Source: Auanema rhodensis (Eukaryota; Nematoda; Chromadorea; Rhabditida; Rhabditidae). From it: DNA of 64,000 nucleotides. The stretch lies in contig OZ059896.1 of NCBI GenBank assembly GCA_964057225.1, positions 13,438,501 through 13,502,500 of the forward strand. The letters run 5' to 3'. The first letter of the stretch is position 1, and every line of letters begins with the position of its first letter. A program made the translations under genes and the position numbers. The notes beneath the pieces are model-generated. The model was not told where the DNA came from and searched no databases. It saw only the letters and a list, made by a program, of their open reading frames with translations. Positions 50,021 through 62,081 of the stretch are shown piece after piece.

Positions 50021-53000
50021 ATGAGGAGTTCAATTCTCATACTGTTGGTAGTAGCATCTGCGTTTGCAGCTCCTGTTAAAGAGGTAAGAAATCGATAATT
50101 ACAGTAGATGTCTACCGTCAATTTTCTCATTTCAGCAGGAAATTACCGAAAGCAAAGATGTTTCCAAAAGTAAGTTCAACTATTCAAGTTTCTTTTGAAT
50201 ATTTATTTGTTCAGGAAGTGCAGATGGTGAAGCTGTAGGTATGTAATCATTTTATTTTCGTTTTTTCTGGGTTGATTATCTGAATTTCCCCCATATGGTC
50301 ATTCCTCAAAAACATCCACAGAGAATCAGTATTTATTATAAGGAAAGGTGCAAGTGCTTCAAGCTTATTCATCTATCTATCCATCAGATTTATTGTTGAT
50401 TATCGTATTTTACATGTTTTATACTAACTATATTATACTAACTATAACTATAATATGTAGATGGATAGTATATATAGAATAGCTTGATTAGTATTAGTAC
50501 ATCAGACCATATAAGGGAATAGTCATATTAACAAAGTGGTCCATGTATATGTATAATAGATGTTTATTGTCTTTTCAATACTATCTTCCATTCATTCTTC
50601 ATCTTTTTTTTTGTCCAACCATTTCTCATCTAGGTGGACTACAACCTGTTAAAACCTATGTGTATACTGCCACAGGACAATTCATCAATAAACTTGGTTC
50701 GAATATGCTTTTTTAATATATTCATCTCACAAATTATATGTTTACGTAGACAATTGCTTTCACCACCAACAGCACCTACAAAATCATCATATTCTTCAGT
50801 TTCTGTTCATTTACTTAATCGTTTCATGTCATATGTCACGTGTTCGTCAAACTTGTCATGCTCATCTAATTAACGGATGTGTGTCCTGATGTTTTCTGAG
50901 TTAATTGTGTCGCTTGCAGCACAACGCACCTTCCGCTTAGAAGCTAAATTACAAGCCCAGCTTGATAGACCCAAAAGACAAGATGATGCTGATGACCTAA
51001 ATCCGGCTGAGCAAGATGCACAAGGACCTTTCCAAGCTACTGAAGAGCATACAGATTCTCCTTCTGTTCCTGAGCAACCACAGCAGCCTGAGCAACAGCC
51101 ACAGTATTATCCAACTAGGGAATCTCCCGAAGACGAGGCTCGTAGACGTGAAGCTTGGTACCGTCGCTGTCGTGGACGTCAACAGGCTCAACGCCGCCCA
51201 GATGAAACTCCTCGTCCAGGATGCCAACCATATCGCGATCCTACACCACCAGTCCAACAACAGCGCCCACCTTGTGGTGAAGCTCGCCAGCAATCTCAAC
51301 AGCCTGCTCCATGCCTTCCGGCTCCACCTGAGTGGCCACAATATCCAAGATACCCAGACTTACCTGAAGACAATCCACGCACCTCTCCACAAAAGCCAGT
51401 ACCTCCACCAAAGTATAACCAACCAGCCCCACCCCAGCCACAAAGACAATACGGATGTGGAGGACAACAAGCATACTCTAATACTCCTTGTCTTCCTGCT
51501 CCACAACAGCCACCTCCACGGCCACAACCTCAACAGAGCTATGGATGTGGACCAGCTCAACAGCCTCAGCAGCAACCTCAACCGCAACCACAACCTCAAC
51601 CTCAACGTAGCTACGGGTGTGCTCCAGCTCCTCAACCACAACCCCAACCACAACCCCAACCACAACGTGTAGAACATAACAACTTTCCACCCGCTACTTC
51701 CGGATGTCAATATCAGCAACAGGCTCAACAGCCTTCACCTTGTCAAGTTTACCATTACCAACAACCAGCTGACCGTACCGAAAACCGTCCCAACGAATTC
51801 CGTCAAACAACCGGATGCGTGAGCTATCCACAACCAAATACTGATAACGGTCAACAAACACCACCCTACCAACAACAACAACAAAATGATCCATGCGAAG
51901 GAAAAGTTCAAATTGTTTCAGTTGATGCAAGTGGAAAAGTTGAACATTACATGTACAATACGGCAAAGGATGGTGGAGAGGTTGTTGGTAAGCTTTAAAT
52001 TTAGAGCATCAATTTGATATAATATTACATATAGTTAGTTAATACTATGAGTAGAAAATAGTAAAAATTGAAAAGAAAAACAATATTCTATAGCTACTAT
52101 GTCAAGCGATGATCGAAATGATTTCCATGCCGCTGTTGGAAGAATTGGTTGTTTACATTATTATAAAATCTATGCGTATAATTAACACAACTTAATCACA
52201 TAGTTAGCACCGTTGTTCACTTCAACCACATAGCTAGATATTACTATTTTCCATTTTGCTTTAAGTTTTGCCATTAGGACATTAGTTAATTATGTTGAAA
52301 ACATAGTTATAGTTCAATTTTCATGACATATCCTATTCAGGAGACGCCTTTAACTCAGCCGTCGAAGGAGCTAAAGAAGGAGCTGCTGCTGTAGCTGAAA
52401 AAGCCGGTAAGTAACACCAATTTCTTTTCCTTTTTTGCAAAAAAAGTATTCATTTGACCTTTGACACTTTGTTTTCATTTTGTGATCTCACCAAACATTA
52501 GTCTTAGTCTTATATGCACGATAGCACTTTCCAGAAATTTCCTCCGAATCAACTAACGAAGAATCTGAATAAATGATCGGTGCGTAAGCTTGAGTTTTAA
52601 GCTTCACAGTCAATATCCACCATTCTTAACTTTCTTTTTTTTATATTTTTAGATTATTATTATAAAAGAACAAAAGAATTGTTTCTTTACTATTATTTTT
52701 TCTTTTTTTCTCATTTTTTTTACATCACCAACAATCAACAATCATCATCATTGCCATAATAATGTAGTAATTGTTATTTCACCATAAATAAAATGTTTTG
52801 TCATCTAGATATATTAGAAATATAGTTATAAATTTATATACATACATATATAAATATATATTTATATATGTAAGTATTAGAATTTCAAAAAATATTAAAT
52901 TTATGTAGCTATTACATATAATTAGTCTGTTTTTGTTTTGAAATAGTTTGTCACACTAACACATTTACTCTGGTTTTGTTTTTCTATTGACACATAATAT

Positions 53001-55410
53001 AATTAGCTTGGTTCAAACATGTTTCATTGCTTATGCTCTTTTATTTTAACTTAAGTTTCGCTTATATAGGTGACGTTGCTTCTGATATCGGCAAAGATAC
53101 TGAACATACTTCTAGTAAGTTCAGCATATAATAGAGAATAGTTAATGATAGTTATACAGTTCTTATTTTTGTTGTTTTGTTGTTGTGATTTGTAGTGGAA
53201 ATAATTTAATTTTTAGGTGATTTGTATAATTCAGCTAAGGATAAAGTTGAAGGTGCTGGTAATGCTGTATCTGAAACAGCAGGTAATGAGATTTGAAAAA
53301 CAAATTTATCGAATAAACTGTAATAATACAACCGGTTGCCATGCGCAATAACATTAATAATGAAAAATAAGAAAAAATTAGAATATTGATTATATATAAA
53401 TTAGAATAATACATTTAAAAATATTATAAACAAAATTATGAAGGACATATGGCTGATTCTGTTCATGATGGACTTCTCGCTGTTGGAGAAGGCGCAGAGT
53501 CTGCTGCTAATGCTGCTAAAGAAGGAGTTGAATCAGCTGCCGAAACCATTTGTATTACTGTTTTCACAAAATAGAAAAAATAAAATAGAATTTCAGCTGA
53601 TGCTGCAACATCTGCTAAAGATTCCGTAGCTCATGGACTAGAGAGAACAGGTGCAGCTATTGGAGAAGTTGGAGCAGCTTCTAGAGATGCTGTTGCATCT
53701 GGACTGGAAAAAACCTCTGAATTTATAGGTTTGAGAGAAATTATTCTTAAAACGAAAACATAATAAATACTAGGAGATTCAGCAAGTGCAGCTAAAGATG
53801 GTGTTGTTGCTGGATATGATAAAACCACAGAATTTATAGGTGTTTACTGAAGTTTTGAAAGAAGCATGAACCATTTTTTAGGTGATACTGCAAGTGCTGC
53901 CAAAGATGGCTTAGTGTCTGCTGGTGAATCAATTGGAGGAATTGCTAGTAAGTTATAAAATGCTTACTAATGTTAACTATACAAAGCTTATATCACAGCC
54001 AACTAACATACTTTTATAGATGATGCTGCTCACGCTGTCAAGGACGGTGTATCATCCGCAGGACATGCAATCTCTGAAACAGCCAGTACTACCCAAACGA
54101 TCAACTATAGTTATAATATACTAATACTATTATAGGTGATGCTGCTCATGCAGTCAAAGATGGATTAAGCTCTACTGGAACTGCTATCTCAGATACAGCT
54201 GGTAAATAAAAAAACCTTTTTAGATCATATTCATAAGCTTTCAAGGTGATGCTGCTAATGCTGTTAAAGATGGATTAAGCTCTGCTGGAACAGTTATCAG
54301 TGATGCAGCTAGTAAAAATATTTTTCAATAATTTAAAGCTATTTTTTGGTTTCAGGTGATGCTGCTCATGCTGTCTCTGATACAGCCAGTACGTTTAGAA
54401 CTAATACCGAAACATAACGTCATTTTATCATTCCAGGTGATGCTGCCAATACCGTTAAAGATGGATTGAACTCTGCTGGACATGCTATCAGCGATACAGC
54501 CAGTATTGTTGTTTTCTATAAAGTGCATTTATTTTGTTATCTTCAGGTGATGCTGCTAATGCTGTAAAAGAAGGAGGCAAAGCTACTGGGGAAAAACTTG
54601 GTTTGTTTAATACACACGTCATAATAATCGAGTTTATCTATTTTTAGCTGAAGGTGCTAATGCTGTCATGGATGGAGCCAAGGACACAGCTACCGGTGTA
54701 GCCCATTTTGCCTGTAATTACAGTCTATATAAGTAGAAGTTGTAAACATGTTTTCAGCTGGTGCGGCTGAAACAGTGAAGGAAGGCGTTATGTCAGCTGG
54801 TAATTCTATTGGCGGAGTTTTGAGTAAGTTTATCTTTGGCGATAGCTTAAGAATATTAATATTTAATAGGTGATGCTGCCGGAGCAGTCAAGGATGGAGC
54901 TGTCGGGGCTGGAAATGCAATTGCTGATGCAGCTGGTACAGTAAAAGATGGAACAGTTGAAGCAGGACACTCAATCGCTAGTGCTGCATGTAAGTATGAT
55001 AATAGTAATATTTGTAAAACATCTTGTTCTAGCTGATGCATATGATAAATTGAGCGGAGCTGGATCACAAGCTGTTGATGAATCAGGTAGGAAGAATAAT
55101 TAAAAATAAAGAAAATGTGATTAAAATTCAATTTCAGCTAAAGGTGTTGGAGAATTGAAAGATGGGCTCGCTTCTGCAGGTAACACAATCGGAGACCACA
55201 CATGTAAGTGTTCCATCCTTTCTCATGAATTTTGATTTTTAAACTTTAAAATATTTTTAAATTACAGCTGACGCAGCAAGTGCTGTTAAAGATGGTATTA
55301 CAAATACAAATGATAAAATTGGTTTGATAATAATTTAAAACAAAATCAAAAAAAAAAATGTTTCAGGAGGAGCTTTGAGTGATCTTGGTGATTCAATGAA
55401 ATCCAAATAA
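50021..55410 (+). CDS. Secreted Gln/Pro/Cys-rich protein with LEA-like 22-residue repeats
   Basis: Twenty-five exons give 873 aa: 50021-50083, 50136-50169, 50215-50238, 50634-50696, 50920-51987, 52341-52406, 53070-53114, 53217-53282, 53444-53551, 53597-53728, 53774-53839, 53882-53947, 54020-54085, 54136-54201, 54246-54311, 54356-54388, 54437-54502, 54547-54600, 54648-54713, 54758-54823, 54870-54989, 55033-55086, 55138-55203, 55268-55321, 55367-55410. MRSSILILLVVASAFA is a signal peptide; dibasic sites follow (SKR, RPKRQ). Residues to about 417 are Gln/Pro-rich with SYGCGPA/SYGCAPA-type Cys repeats and PQ runs. Residues 418 onward are Ala-rich 22-mers (DAAHAVKDGLSSAGTAISDT), each two 11-mers. 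Such repeats suggest amphipathic helices like LEA group 3 proteins or perilipin/synuclein. I know no named homologue. Desiccation, lipid or cuticle roles are guesses. Confidence 0.85.
52535..52572 (+). CDS. Alternative terminal exon of the repeat gene
   Basis: A CACTTTCCAG acceptor opens a short exon that continues the phase-1 frame from the exon ending at 52406: E I S S E S T N E E S E, then TAA at 52570. An AATAAA follows at about 52786. Used together, they would give a short isoform of about 451 residues with only one Ala-rich repeat. The long form skips this exon. Splice, frame and poly(A) signals agree; no transcript is available. Confidence 0.55.
52573..53069 (+). other. Presumed 3' UTR of the short isoform and intron of the long one
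   Basis: AT-rich sequence with an AATAAA near 52786 and no ORF. At about 660 bp from 52407 it is by far the longest intron in the repeat half of the gene, consistent with an isoform switch point. Confidence 0.45.
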
Positions 55411-55700
55411 AATTTTTCTTCTAAAAAAAGCTACTCATCTAGAAACTTCCTGCTCAGAATATCGAAGAAATCCCAACACATCTCCATTTTTTTAAAGTTT
55501 TATATGTAAATTAAATAAATAAATATTTTTCTTTTATAATGATTGATAAGAATTAACTACAAAGGACAATAGGGCTTTGTGTTTTTTTTTAAGCAAACAA
55601 ACACTAATTTTGTATGTTTTCAAAGAACAATTCAAATTTTTTTGCTTAAAAGGAAAATTTTACATTTCATTTTCTGAACATTTCTTTTATTCTTTACAAT

Positions 55701-56457
55701 ATGAAGATTGTTACTATTTCCTCTGCTATAATCTTAATATCCTTGTGGCAAGCTGGAAAAGCTCAAAACTGCGAAGCAGCTTCAAACTGTAAAAATCCAC
55801 TTAAGAATGTTGTTGACAATATTAAGTGTCATCTATCAACTGCATTTAATGACAGAGGAATTGAAACTGTAGGATTCAACTGAACTTATGATTTATCAAT
55901 AAACCACTGATTGTTGCAGATTATTGGAAAAGTTGGATCACAGTTGTGCCAAGGAAAAACATTCAAAGACATCGCTAGTGGTCCGTCTCACGTTATTGAT
56001 TTGATTTCTTAAAACTTCTTTTTAAGGATTCGTATCAATAGCTTCCTCAGCTGTTGATTTGTCAACAGTTGGTAAACTTATGGGTGTTATGGGAAAATAT
56101 GACAAATGCCTAAAAGGAGCTGGACTTACACAGAAAGAAGCAGCTAGCCTAATTGGACAATGCGTGACTAGCACTTTTAGCAGTGATATCAAGAAAGTTG
56201 AATCAAAGTTGAAGGGGATGAAGGACTGTCAGCCAAACAAAATCAAAGATGCAGCTGCAGCCGAACTATGCCCATTGTTAAAAACATCTAATCTTCAAAA
56301 GGTTTATAACTTCATATACATTGTTTAATTTTTATTTTAGGTGATTGATGGCGTGAAGAAAGCTCATGGAAAAGCAGGATTTCAATGTGCTGTAGATATT
56401 CTTGATCCAACCATCATTCTTATGACTCAATACAAAGGAGTTAAGAAATCTAATTAA
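55701..56457 (+). CDS. Secreted Cys-rich helical protein, unknown family
   Basis: Four exons (55701-55868, 55920-55980, 56027-56301, 56341-56457) give 206 aa. MKIVTISSAIILISLWQAGKA is a signal peptide. The mature chain has about ten cysteines in a spaced pattern (NCEAASNC, IKCHL, QLCQG, DKCLKG, GQCVTS, KDCQ, ELCPL, FQCAV), with amphipathic Lys-rich helices between. This looks like an extracellular helical-bundle protein stabilised by disulphides. I recognise no named family. It lies 291 bp after the repeat gene on the same strand. An AATAAA lies near 56539. Confidence 0.8.
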
Positions 56458-56586
56458 ATTACTCAAAAAATGATTATTTAATATAATTATTAGATTATTA
56501 TAATTATTATTATCATTAAAGATTAGAAAAGTAAAACAAATAAATCATTTGATTGTTTAAGTATACGTTTTATCATCTTATTCAAC

Positions 56587-58054
56587 ATGCTACCATCTCT
56601 TCTAAGAGATATCTATTGTCCACCATATGATTTGAATGAAAAATGGTCTCCAATATGCTTCTATGTACTTGGATTTATAACATTACCATTAAATATATTT
56701 GTTTCTTATATTATTATTTATAAATCAACATCATCAATGAAGGGATATCGTTGGTTTTTACTTGGAAATCATATTGCTATCTCTCTTAATGATTTTCATA
56801 CATCATTTCTCAATGTAAATTCATGAAAGATTTCAATTTTTGTAATTGATTAGCATTGTATTTGTATAATTTCAGGCTGCAGAAATCTTTTTTCCATTTT
56901 CTATTAGTATATGTCATGGTTTAATACCGATATATAATAAATATCCTTTATATCAAGCATCTATTCAATATACTTTAGTTGCTGCAGTTTTAGCTTCATT
57001 ATATCTTCTCTTCTATTATCGTTGGAATGCATTATTACCTGAGGGTCATAAGTTGAAACTTAGTACACAAGCTACAAAGTTTGTTTTTATTTTTGTTTCA
57101 TCTAAATATAAATAAAAACAATCAAAATCACAACCGTTCACTAACTGGTTCTAAATCAAAATGAACTTCATTTACGTATAGCTGATATGAAACATTGAGA
57201 AGATTAGCATAATTGTGACGTCAAATTATAGATTTTACGCCATCTTTACTTATTTTTGGATAATCATTCCTGTCTGTGTATTAAACTTCAGACATGCTAT
57301 TAAACATGATAATGAGAAGGCTAAACTACGTTATATGGTATGAAAATAGAATAATTAATGTAAAATCAAAATATTTATTTTCGAACTATTCATGTGTGTT
57401 ACCATTAATGAATTTACCAACATTAGGTATTTCAATACCAGAAGATAATCAATATATTATGCTTGTATATGCTGTTCAAATACTTATTGGTAAGAAGTTA
57501 TGCTTGAAAATGGAATTGATTCATCTCTTCTCTATAGGAATCTGTCTTGTGCTTATCAAGCATTGGCATATTATTTGGATTTTTAACGGAAATACAAGTG
57601 TGTTATCACATGAAACAAGAAAATTACAAATAAAATTAATAATTAGATTAATGATTCAAGTGATCAATGATTTTTTTATTATAGTTATGTATAATATATA
57701 AGAATTATAGGTATCAATACCAGGTATTTGTATTGTTTTTCCAGCTCTTTTCATATTATATATCTCTCTTTATGATATATTTGGATATCAAAGTAGAAAA
57801 GATGTTCATCTTAACATCAAAAATCATGTTTTTTCTTTTGAAGGATATGGAGAATTTTTTTATTTTTGTTTATGTTGTCATGGATTACTTAATACTATAT
57901 GTATGATGCTTGTTAATGATTCATATAGAAAATACTTTTTAAAGAAAATGGGATGTCGACGTAAATTTCTTTTCAAAAATATTAATTTTTCATTTATCTT
58001 TTAGCTAATGTTATCTTTACAAATTCTCCATCACAAAGGTCATCAAGTCATTGA
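56587..58054 (+). CDS. SRH-like chemosensory GPCR, splice site damaged
   Basis: Seven exons (56587-56814, 56876-57078, 57232-57337, 57384-57489, 57538-57659, 57711-57960, 58005-58054) would give 354 aa with seven hydrophobic segments. MKGYRWFLLGNHIAISLND after the first span and the last-span pattern FFYFCLCCHGLLNTICMMLV, then NDSYRKYF, resemble the nematode SRH/STR superfamily of serpentine chemoreceptors, expressed in ciliated sensory neurons. The intron 57338-57383 starts GTATGA but ends TTTATTTTCG instead of TTTTCAG; without it the upstream frame meets TGA at once. Reading straight through in the other frame is open but shifts phase. Either one base is lost (pseudogene or assembly error) or splicing is non-canonical. 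Confidence 0.72.
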
Positions 58055-58490
58055 ACTTCGAACAGAAGATTTTGATGTTTTGATAGTCAGATGTTGTAGA
58101 TGATATGCTATATGTAAGCTTAATAGATTAACTATAGATTTTCTAATGTAGGTATCTTATCCATAATCTTTTATTAAGTCCTCTCTTTTCATTTCTTTTC
58201 ATTTTCATTGATTTTCTTTTCATTTTTTTAATTTTTCTCATTGTGTATATCCTTCTCTATCTATATCTATAACTATACATTTCTCATTTCTTCTTCCTAT
58301 CATATATTTATTATTATTTGAGTATATATAAGAAGAAGAAGAAGTTATATTAATTATAACAAAAAAAAAGGTAGTTATTATTATTATTTTAAATTAATTT
58401 ATAATTTTATTTTAGAAAAATAATTGTATTTTGTATATGTTTAATTAAAACTATATAATTAAATAATAATAAAGTTACGTTGTTATAAAT
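58055..58490. other. Intergenic, AT-rich
   Basis: About 440 bases, pyrimidine-rich on the plus strand at 58170-58300, with AAGAAGAAGAAG near 58331. No gene is seen. Confidence 0.4.
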
Positions 58491-58988
58491 ATGGTCAAAG
58501 TATCACAAACTCGTCGATATCCTAAACGGAAGCAATATGCCAATATGAGTTGGAAGGAAAAATGGATTGTATTCAAACATAATAGAAGGAAACCAGGTAA
58601 TTTGAATTAATTATTATATAAAGAATAGAGAATAATAATACTTATTATCACTATTATTGTTATTAGGATGTTGGGAATTATTCTTTTATGGCTTAGTTTT
58701 GAATATTTTTGGAGCAATTATGCTATTGCTTAAAGCACAATTGGATAAAGATGTTATTGAATTAACTATACAGAAGAGATTAATAGAAGCTGGTATGCTA
58801 TTTAATCTTCATACATCATATAATTAATTTTTTACTTTTTTAGGTATTAACTTTAATACAACTGAAGTTGATACGGAGCCAATGGTTGAGCCTAATTCAG
58901 TCATTATGGTTTTCATGACGATGGCAGGAAGAATGGCTAACGTCGTTGGAACAATGAAAATGTACAAAGTTCGTGGAATAACTCTCTT

Positions 58989-59037
<49 letters not shown>

Positions 59038-59213
59038 TTTAAAAAATAGTACTTTATTACCAATATGTTCACCTTTCAATATTGCAGGCTATGGGCCGAT
59101 GGTTTTCAGAGAGAAAACGCAAAAAGTTCCGAAACACAACGGAACGTCTTCAGAACGGCGAAACAGAAGCAGAATGCACGGAGCTATTATCAGAATTCTG
59201 TTTGATTTGCTAA
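58491..59213 (+). CDS. Small single-pass membrane protein, unknown family
   Basis: Four exons (58491-58596, 58667-58792, 58844-58968, 59088-59213) give 160 aa with all joins in frame. A basic N-terminus (TRRYPKRKQY, KHNRRKPG) precedes one hydrophobic span (WELFFYGLVLNIFGAIMLLL, residues about 38-57). An acidic stretch follows (EVDTEPMVEPN), then a weakly hydrophobic Met-rich segment and a basic/acidic tail ending in CLIC. The positive-inside rule suggests a cytoplasmic N-terminus. Intron 3 holds a (CT)n run (58981-59038) that lengthens its pyrimidine content. I do not recognise the family, and the start has no obvious acceptor right before it. Confidence 0.65.
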
Positions 59214-59842
59214 ATAAAAAAATAATTGTTTATCTGTTAGAAATCAAAAAAAAAAAAAAGAAAGAAGATATATATTTATAATTATATACTGTAAAATATA
59301 TGACCTTTTTCTATATAATAGAATATTATAAACTATACAAAAGAACTTTTATATTAAATATATAAAAATTTATAATATATGTATTTTCAAACGGATAATA
59401 AATGCAAAGTAATCGGGTTGAGTCTGGTCTTATGACGATAGCAAAACTGTATTTACATCTGTTGCTTAGTTAGTTAGTTCGTTCTATTCCATCATCATGC
59501 AACCTGACACCTAAACGTTTGTCTTTTTGATCAAAATTTTCTATACAATATTACCTTTTAGCCTTCATATTAATTCTTATTTCTTTCTTTTTTTTGATGA
59601 ATTTGAAGATTACTTATAAGCTTCTAATCATTCTTCTCACCTACTCATGTAAACAGTTCAGTTCATCTTGTAGCAATAATCAAAAACAAACCAAAGTTTT
59701 ACTTTTATTTTCGTATCATTTTTCTAAAAATGAATTTATTTTTTCAATTTTATATTAAATAATTGAAAAATTTTTTTTAAGGTTTTTTCAATTGGATTAT
59801 TTGATTAATTTCTTTGATTAGTATCATCATCCACATGTAACA
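59214..59842 (+). promoter_or_regulatory. Region upstream of the glutamate transporter
   Basis: About 630 AT-rich bases. TTAGTTAGTTAGTT is a short tetranucleotide run at about 59466-59479. No ORF is supported. No clear acceptor is adjacent to the transporter ATG. Confidence 0.35.
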
Positions 59843-62081
59843 ATGGGAATTAAAAAAGATCTTTTACTTGTTTTAACTATTGAATCTGTAGTACTTGGAG
59901 TAGTTCTTGGTTTTGTAATCCGACCATTCAATCCTAGGTAATTTCTTTAAATATTTATTATTATTATATGTATGTATAATATAATTTTTAGTAATGATAC
60001 TATTAGTCTTATTGGATTTCCGGGTGAAATATTCATGCAGATAGTTGAAATGATGATTCTGCCGTTAATCATATCTTCAGTTATATCTGGTATTTTAATT
60101 TAATTTTTAATTTTTTTCTATTTTAATTTTTACAGCTTTGGCTCAAGTTCGAGCAAAAGATGCTCGAAGAATTGGAATAGTTACTGTCATCTATTACATG
60201 ACAACAACATTCCTGTCAACTTTTGTAATAATTTAAATATTAAATATATTAATTATACATATATAAATTAATTATAGACAGGAATAATTCTTGTAAAATC
60301 AATTCATCCAGGAGATCCTGATATGATTCATTCATTAGGTAGTGGTACACTAGAAAATACAGCTTTATCAACTTTGGATACATTTCTTGATCAAATAAGG
60401 TAAAATTTATTATTTTCTACATTTCTTTATTTTTTTATTTTCAAGAAATATGTTCCCAGAAAATATTATTCAAGCAACATTTCAACAAGTTCAAACTTAT
60501 TATGTTCCTAAAAAAACTTGGCATATTCAAAATGCTAATGGAACTTTAACTAATAGTACTATGATATCTCAAAAACCTCAACTTATGTATACAAATGAGA
60601 TGAATGTGCTTGGTATATGATATGGCTTTGAAAGCATTGTTTGATTCATATCATTCAGGTCTCATCGTCTTCTGCAGTGGGTTTGGAGTTATTCTTAGTG
60701 TTTTGGGTGATCAAGCTCGTCTCATGATCAACTTTTTTATTGTTTTGGATGCTATTATCATGAGATGGATCTCAGCATTGATGTGGTGATTTTGCTTCTT
60801 CAATATGGTTTTATCTTTATTGAATTATTCATTAGGTGTTATCCAATTGGAATTTTATCTTTAGTTTGTAAAAATATCATTGATATTGATAATCTTACTG
60901 AAACAGCTCAAGGTATTATAACATATTAAACTTACAACTTGAATACCATTTTCCAGCTTTGGCTATGTATGTAGTTACAGTCATTTGTGGTTTAATGATT
61001 CATTCTCTTTTAACTTTACCATTACTTTATTTTATGGTAACTAGAAAAAGTCCATTTGCATATATGACTGGTATGCTTCAAGCATTAGCTACAGCTTTTG
61101 GAACAGCATCAAGGTTCAGCATCAAACAACCTTATTTACAAACTTTCTTGTTAACTGACTTTTAGTGGAGCAACATTGCCTGTTACTTTTCGAGCACTTG
61201 AAGAGAATCTTAAGATAGATCGAAGAGTAACACGTTTTGTATTACCATTAGGAGCAACAATTACTATGGTAAACACTTGTTGCTCAATGTTGTTACATGC
61301 TTTTATTAGGATGGAACTGCTCTATATGAAGCTGTTGCTGTTATATTCATTGCTCAATTACACAATATTGAATTATCATTATTAGATCTCTTAACTATTA
61401 GGTTTGATATAGTTAATTTACATGCTCATAACATATAGCTTAGTGTTACCACAACAGTTGCTTCAATTGGGTCTGGATCTGTACCAGCTGGTCTAGATAC
61501 CATTCTCATAGTTTTAACAACTGTTGGATTACCAGCTAAAGATTTAAGTTTACTTCTCACAGTTGATTGGCTATTGTATGTATTTCTTTTTTGTTTTTTG
61601 AAAACCTAAAAGTTTGAAGAGATCGCATTCGTACATCAGTTAATGTACTTGGTGATGGTTTTGGAGCTGGAATCATTCATCACTTAACAAAGGATTCCCT
61701 AGTTGAAGCTGATACAGAAGAACTTATTAGACAGATTCGGGAAGATATTCGTAAAATTTCTATTCATTTTATTTTCAATTAAAGTTTTCGATTTCAGATA
61801 TTCTTAATAGTCCTGGAGGTGGTACCCCATTCCATGCAAATGGCACACGAAGTATGTCTGATGCTACTCGTTTACCATTACACGTAAGACGAATGATACA
61901 ACATGGGAATTGCTAAGCTTAAATGACTTTACAGATGGCTGATGTAGATCCTGGAGCACTCTCTATTCATAGTGTTCCAGCTGCTATTCCTTCAGCCCCT
62001 GCTAGACAAGGCCGAACATCATTCGCTCCCGGAGTTGAAGATGAAAGAAAAAGCCTTTTAGATGCAACATTTACAGTTTGA
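59843..62081 (+). CDS. Excitatory amino acid (glutamate) transporter, SLC1/GLT family
   Basis: Fourteen exons (59843-59937, 59992-60089, 60136-60224, 60278-60399, 60446-60612, 60659-60785, 60836-60912, 60957-61113, 61166-61268, 61310-61401, 61444-61575, 61620-61750, 61798-61883, 61935-62081) give 540 aa. Family marks are [19 protein letters not shown] in TM2, MNVLGLIVF, FGTASSGATLP in hairpin 1, [16 protein letters not shown] in TM7, [10 protein letters not shown] in hairpin 2, and [12 protein letters not shown] in TM8, with the Arg that contacts the glutamate side chain. It should take up glutamate with sodium and proton at the plasma membrane of neurons, hypodermis or muscle. The NMDGT motif reads TMDGT (Thr344), a change at a sodium-site Asn. 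The C-terminal tail is Ser/Pro-rich. The glt paralogue is not assigned. Confidence 0.92.

Noticed and set aside
50997-51966. Several ORFs in other frames of the Gln/Pro-rich exon
   Set aside because: Low-complexity CAA/CCA repeats keep all frames open; only the spliced frame has a signal peptide and joins the repeats.
58897-59079. Minus-strand ORFs rich in Glu/Arg
   Set aside because: They come from the (CT)n run inside an intron of the plus-strand gene.
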